A DNA stretch of 64,000 nucleotides. It comes from Burkholderiales bacterium (GTDB lineage: Bacteria > Pseudomonadota > Gammaproteobacteria > Burkholderiales > Casimicrobiaceae). The notes beneath the pieces were generated by a model. It searched no databases. It worked only from the letters and a program-made list of their open reading frames with translations, and had not been told where the DNA came from. Positions 61,099-64,000 of this stretch are shown here, in pieces. Location: assembly GCA_020853025.1 (NCBI GenBank), contig JADYZP010000062.1:50477-114476 (forward strand), given 5' to 3'. The position numbers were made by a program, and so were the translations under genes. Numbering within the stretch: position 1 is the stretch's first letter; every line of letters starts with the position of its first letter.

Positions 61099-62463
61099 CT
61101 AAAGCGGCGCTCCTGCCGCGCGGGCGATCGTCTCGGCGAGCGCCTGCGCGCACGTCTGTGCCAGTTGCGCATCCTGTGCCTCGACCATCACGCGCAACAC
61201 CGGCTCGGTGCCCGAAGGCCGCAGCAGCACGCGGCCCGCGTCGGCGAGCGACGCGACCGCTTCGCGCTCGGCGCGCATGACCGCTTCGCTGCTCTGCCAG
61301 TCCCAGCCGCGCCGCACGGGGACGTTGATCAGGCGCTGCGGAAACATGGTGACCGCGGCCGTGGCCTGCGCCAGCGACTGCTTCTGCTCGATCAGCGCGC
61401 GCAGCACGGCTAACGCAGCCACGATCGCGTCGCCGGTCGTGTGCTTGTCGAGGCAGATGATGTGGCCTGAGTTCTCGCCGCCCAGCAGCCACCCCTGCGC
61501 TTGCATCCGCTCCAGCACGTAGCGATCGCCGACTTTCGCGCGTGCAAGGGGAATCCCGTTGCGCTGCAGCGCCTGCTCGAAGCCCAGGTTGCTCATCAGC
61601 GTGCCGACGACTCCCGCGTTGCCGACGTGCCGGCGCCGGTAGTCGGCGGCGATCACGTACAGCAGCTGGTCGCCGTCGTAGAGTCGTCCGTGACGGTCGG
61701 CCATCACCAGCCGGTCGCCGTCACCGTCGAGCGCGATGCCGATGTCCGCCTGCTGCGCCAGCATCTGCTCGGCGAGGAACTGCGGATGCGTCGCGCCGCT
61801 GCCTGCATTGATGTTGAGTCCGTCCGGCTCCGCACCGACGGCGATCACCTCGGCACCGAGTTCGTGGAACACCGGCGCCGCGACGTGATACGCCGCGCCG
61901 TTCGCGCTGTCGACGACGATCCGCCAGCCATGCAGATCGAGCTCGGTCGGAAACGTGCTCTTGCAGAACTCGACATAGCGTCCCGCCGCGTCGTCGACGC
62001 GGCGCGCCTTGCCGAGCGCCGTCGACGACACGCAAGTCAAGGGCTCGTCCATCCTGCGCTCGATCGCCGCCTCGAGATCGTCGGGCAGCTTGGCGCCGGC
62101 CGCACCGAAGAACTTGATGCCGTTGTCGTCGAAGGGATTGTGCGACGCGCTGATGACGATGCCCGCCGACAGGCGCAGCGCACGGGTCAAATAGGCGATG
62201 CCCGGCGTCGGCAGCGGACCACAGAGGTAGACATCGACGCCGGCGGCCGAGAGACCGGCCTCGAGCGCCGCCTCGAGCATGTAGCCCGAAATGCGCGTGT
62301 CCTTGCCGATCAGCACCCCCGGACGGTCACCGCGGCGCGCGCCGTCGGCGGAGACGAGCGTGCGGCCGGCCGCCCAGCCGAGCTTCATCACGAGTTCCGG
62401 CGTGATCGGAGGCTCGCCGACCCGGCCGCGGATGCCGTCGGTGCCGAAGTATCTGCGTTGCAT
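61099..62463 (-). CDS. glmM: Phosphoglucosamine mutase
   Basis: [56 protein letters not shown]. Confidence 0.96.
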   Translation of the reverse strand: MQRRYFGTDGIRGRVGEPPITPELVMKLGWAAGRTLVSADGARRGDRPGVLIGKDTRISGYMLEAALEAGLSAAGVDVYLCGPLPTPGIAYLTRALRLSAGIVISASHNPFDDNGIKFFGAAGAKLPDDLEAAIERRMDEPLTCVSSTALGKARRVDDAAGRYVEFCKSTFPTELDLHGWRIVVDSANGAAYHVAAPVFHELGAEVIAVGAEPDGLNINAGSGATHPQFLAEQMLAQQADIGIALDGDGDRLVMADRHGRLYDGDQLLYVIAADYRRRHVGNAGVVGTLMSNLGFEQALQRNGIPLARAKVGDRYVLERMQAQGWLLGGENSGHIICLDKHTTGDAIVAALAVLRALIEQKQSLAQATAAVTMFPQRLINVPVRRGWDWQSSEAVMRAEREAVASLADAGRVLLRPSGTEPVLRVMVEAQDAQLAQTCAQALAETIARAAGAPL

Positions 62464-62549
62464 CGACAATTCGATTCCTCAGGAGTTTTGTTCCATACGC
62501 ATCGCGACAAGGCAGAACGCGCCACGCGGCGCCACGAGTGCCACCGGCG

Positions 62550-63386
62550 TCAGCACTCGTCCGCACCGGTTTCGACAGCCTGCCACACTTTCAGCGCGTC
62601 GACCGTTTGGCGCACGTCGTGGACACGCAGAATGCGCGCACCGCGTGCCACGGCGGCCAGCGCCGCGGCGAGGCTGCCGGCCATGCGGTCCATCACGTCG
62701 CGTCCGGTGATCTGGCCGATGGTCGCCTTGCGCGACATCCCGACCAGCAGCGGATAGCCGACCGCGGCCAGCACCGGCAACGCGCGCAGCAGCGCCAGAT
62801 TATGCGCCTTCGTCTTGCCGAAGCCGAAACCGGGATCGACGGCGATCCGCTCGTGCACAATGCCGGCCGCCTCGCAGGTCAACGCCCGCTGCACGAGGAA
62901 GTCGCGCACTTCGCGCACGACGTCGGTATAGCGAGGGCGCGCCTGCATGTCCGCCGGCGCACCCTGCATGTGCATCAGGATCACGGCGGCGTGTCCCTGT
63001 GCCGCGACTTGCAGCGCGCCGCGGCCTTGCAGCGCGTGCACGTCATTGATCATCAAGGCGCCTGCCGCGGCGGCTTCCCGCATCACCGCCGGCTTGCTGG
63101 TGTCGATGCTCACCAGCACGCCCTCGCCGGCCAGCGCTTCGACGACCGGCAGCACGCGCGCGAGTTCCTCGCGCTCGGACACGGGCGTCGCCCCCGGCCG
63201 CGACGACTCGCCGCCGACGTCGATCAGGTCGGCGCCGTCTTCCAGCATTCGCCGCGCATGGTCCAGCGCGCGCTCGGGGTCGAAATGCGCGCCGCCGTCG
63301 AAGAACGAGTCGGGGGTGACGTTGAGGATGCCCATCACCCGCGGACGCGAAAGGTCCAGGCGGCGGCGCCCGCAGGCCAGATACAT
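62550..63386 (-). CDS. folP: Dihydropteroate synthase
   Basis: PRVMGILNVTPDSFFDGG; DVGGESSRPGATPV; between ftsH and glmM. Confidence 0.96.
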   Translation of the reverse strand: MYLACGRRRLDLSRPRVMGILNVTPDSFFDGGAHFDPERALDHARRMLEDGADLIDVGGESSRPGATPVSEREELARVLPVVEALAGEGVLVSIDTSKPAVMREAAAAGALMINDVHALQGRGALQVAAQGHAAVILMHMQGAPADMQARPRYTDVVREVRDFLVQRALTCEAAGIVHERIAVDPGFGFGKTKAHNLALLRALPVLAAVGYPLLVGMSRKATIGQITGRDVMDRMAGSLAAALAAVARGARILRVHDVRQTVDALKVWQAVETGADEC

Positions 63387-63474
63387 GAAACCTCAGATGC
63401 GGGGCGCCGCGCGTCCCCGAGCCCAGAGGAAGCCTCCCCTCCAGTGCAAGCCCGGGTCCACGGGAAGTGTTGTC

Positions 63475-64000
63475 CTAGGTGGGGCTGGCCGCCGGTGCCG
63501 CATCGGGCCCCGGAGGCACGGATCCGCCGGCCGCGGAACCCGTCGGCTGCGCGGGCTTCGGGGGCCGCGGAGGCCGGCCGGCCATGATGTCGGCGATCTG
63601 CTCGGCGTCAATGGTCTCGAGCTCGAGCAGCGCCTTGGCCATCGCCTCGACCTTGTCCCGGTTGTCCTCGAGCAGCTTGCGCGCGACCGCGTACTGCGAG
63701 TCGATGATCTTGCGGATCTCCTCGTCGACCTTCTGCATCGTCGACTCCGACACGTTCTTCTGCGTCGTCACTGAACGGCCGAGGAAGACCTCGCCCTCGT
63801 TCTCGCCGTAGACCATCGGACCCATCTCGTCCGACATCCCGTAGCGCGTAACCATGCTGCGCGCGATCTCCGTCGCACGCTCGAAGTCGTTCGACGCGCC
63901 GGTGGTCATCTGGTTCATGAAGAGCTCCTCGGCGATGCGCCCACCGAACAGCACGGCGATCATGTTCAGCATGTGGTTGCGGTCCATGCTGTAGCGGTCC
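63475..64000 (-). CDS. ftsH: ATP-dependent zinc metalloprotease FtsH, C-terminal part (truncated by window end)
   Basis: MLNMIAVLFGGRIAEELFMNQMTTGASNDFERATEIARSMVTRYGMSDEMGPMVYGENEGEVFLGRS; open to window edge. Confidence 0.95.
   Translation of the reverse strand, partial: DRYSMDRNHMLNMIAVLFGGRIAEELFMNQMTTGASNDFERATEIARSMVTRYGMSDEMGPMVYGENEGEVFLGRSVTTQKNVSESTMQKVDEEIRKIIDSQYAVARKLLEDNRDKVEAMAKALLELETIDAEQIADIMAGRPPRPPKPAQPTGSAAGGSVPPGPDAAPAASPT

Overview
High-GC window, probably betaproteobacterial judging by gene order. Most of it is conserved chromosomal backbone: ispG(partial)-hisS-yfgM-like-bamB-der-hfq-hflX-hflK-hflC-DUF2065-hisZ-purA; rnr; purT-serB; iscR/cysE; suhB; glgC; a formate dehydrogenase plus molybdenum-cofactor island (fdh structural genes, TorD-like chaperone, DUF3305/3306, moaA, fdhD, mobA, moeA); relA; glmM; folP; ftsH(partial). 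Two tRNA genes are visible: Leu(CAG) and Ser(CGA). The standout is a compact ~7.3 kb integrated element (about 31617-38888) inserted at the 3' end of tRNA-Ser(CGA). It is bounded by a perfect 14-bp direct repeat of the tRNA 3' end. It encodes a tyrosine integrase, an AlpA-like regulator, a CHC2-type primase-like protein, a RepA/DnaB-like ATPase, and small and large terminase subunits, but no recognisable portal, capsid, tail or lysis genes. It also carries a dense CTGTCC/GGACAG hexamer array (10 copies in 119 bp) directly downstream of the ATPase gene. I interpret it as a candidate phage satellite or minimal terminase-carrying integrative element. A deleted prophage is the main alternative. 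All assignments come from reading the sequence and ORF translations; no database search was run.
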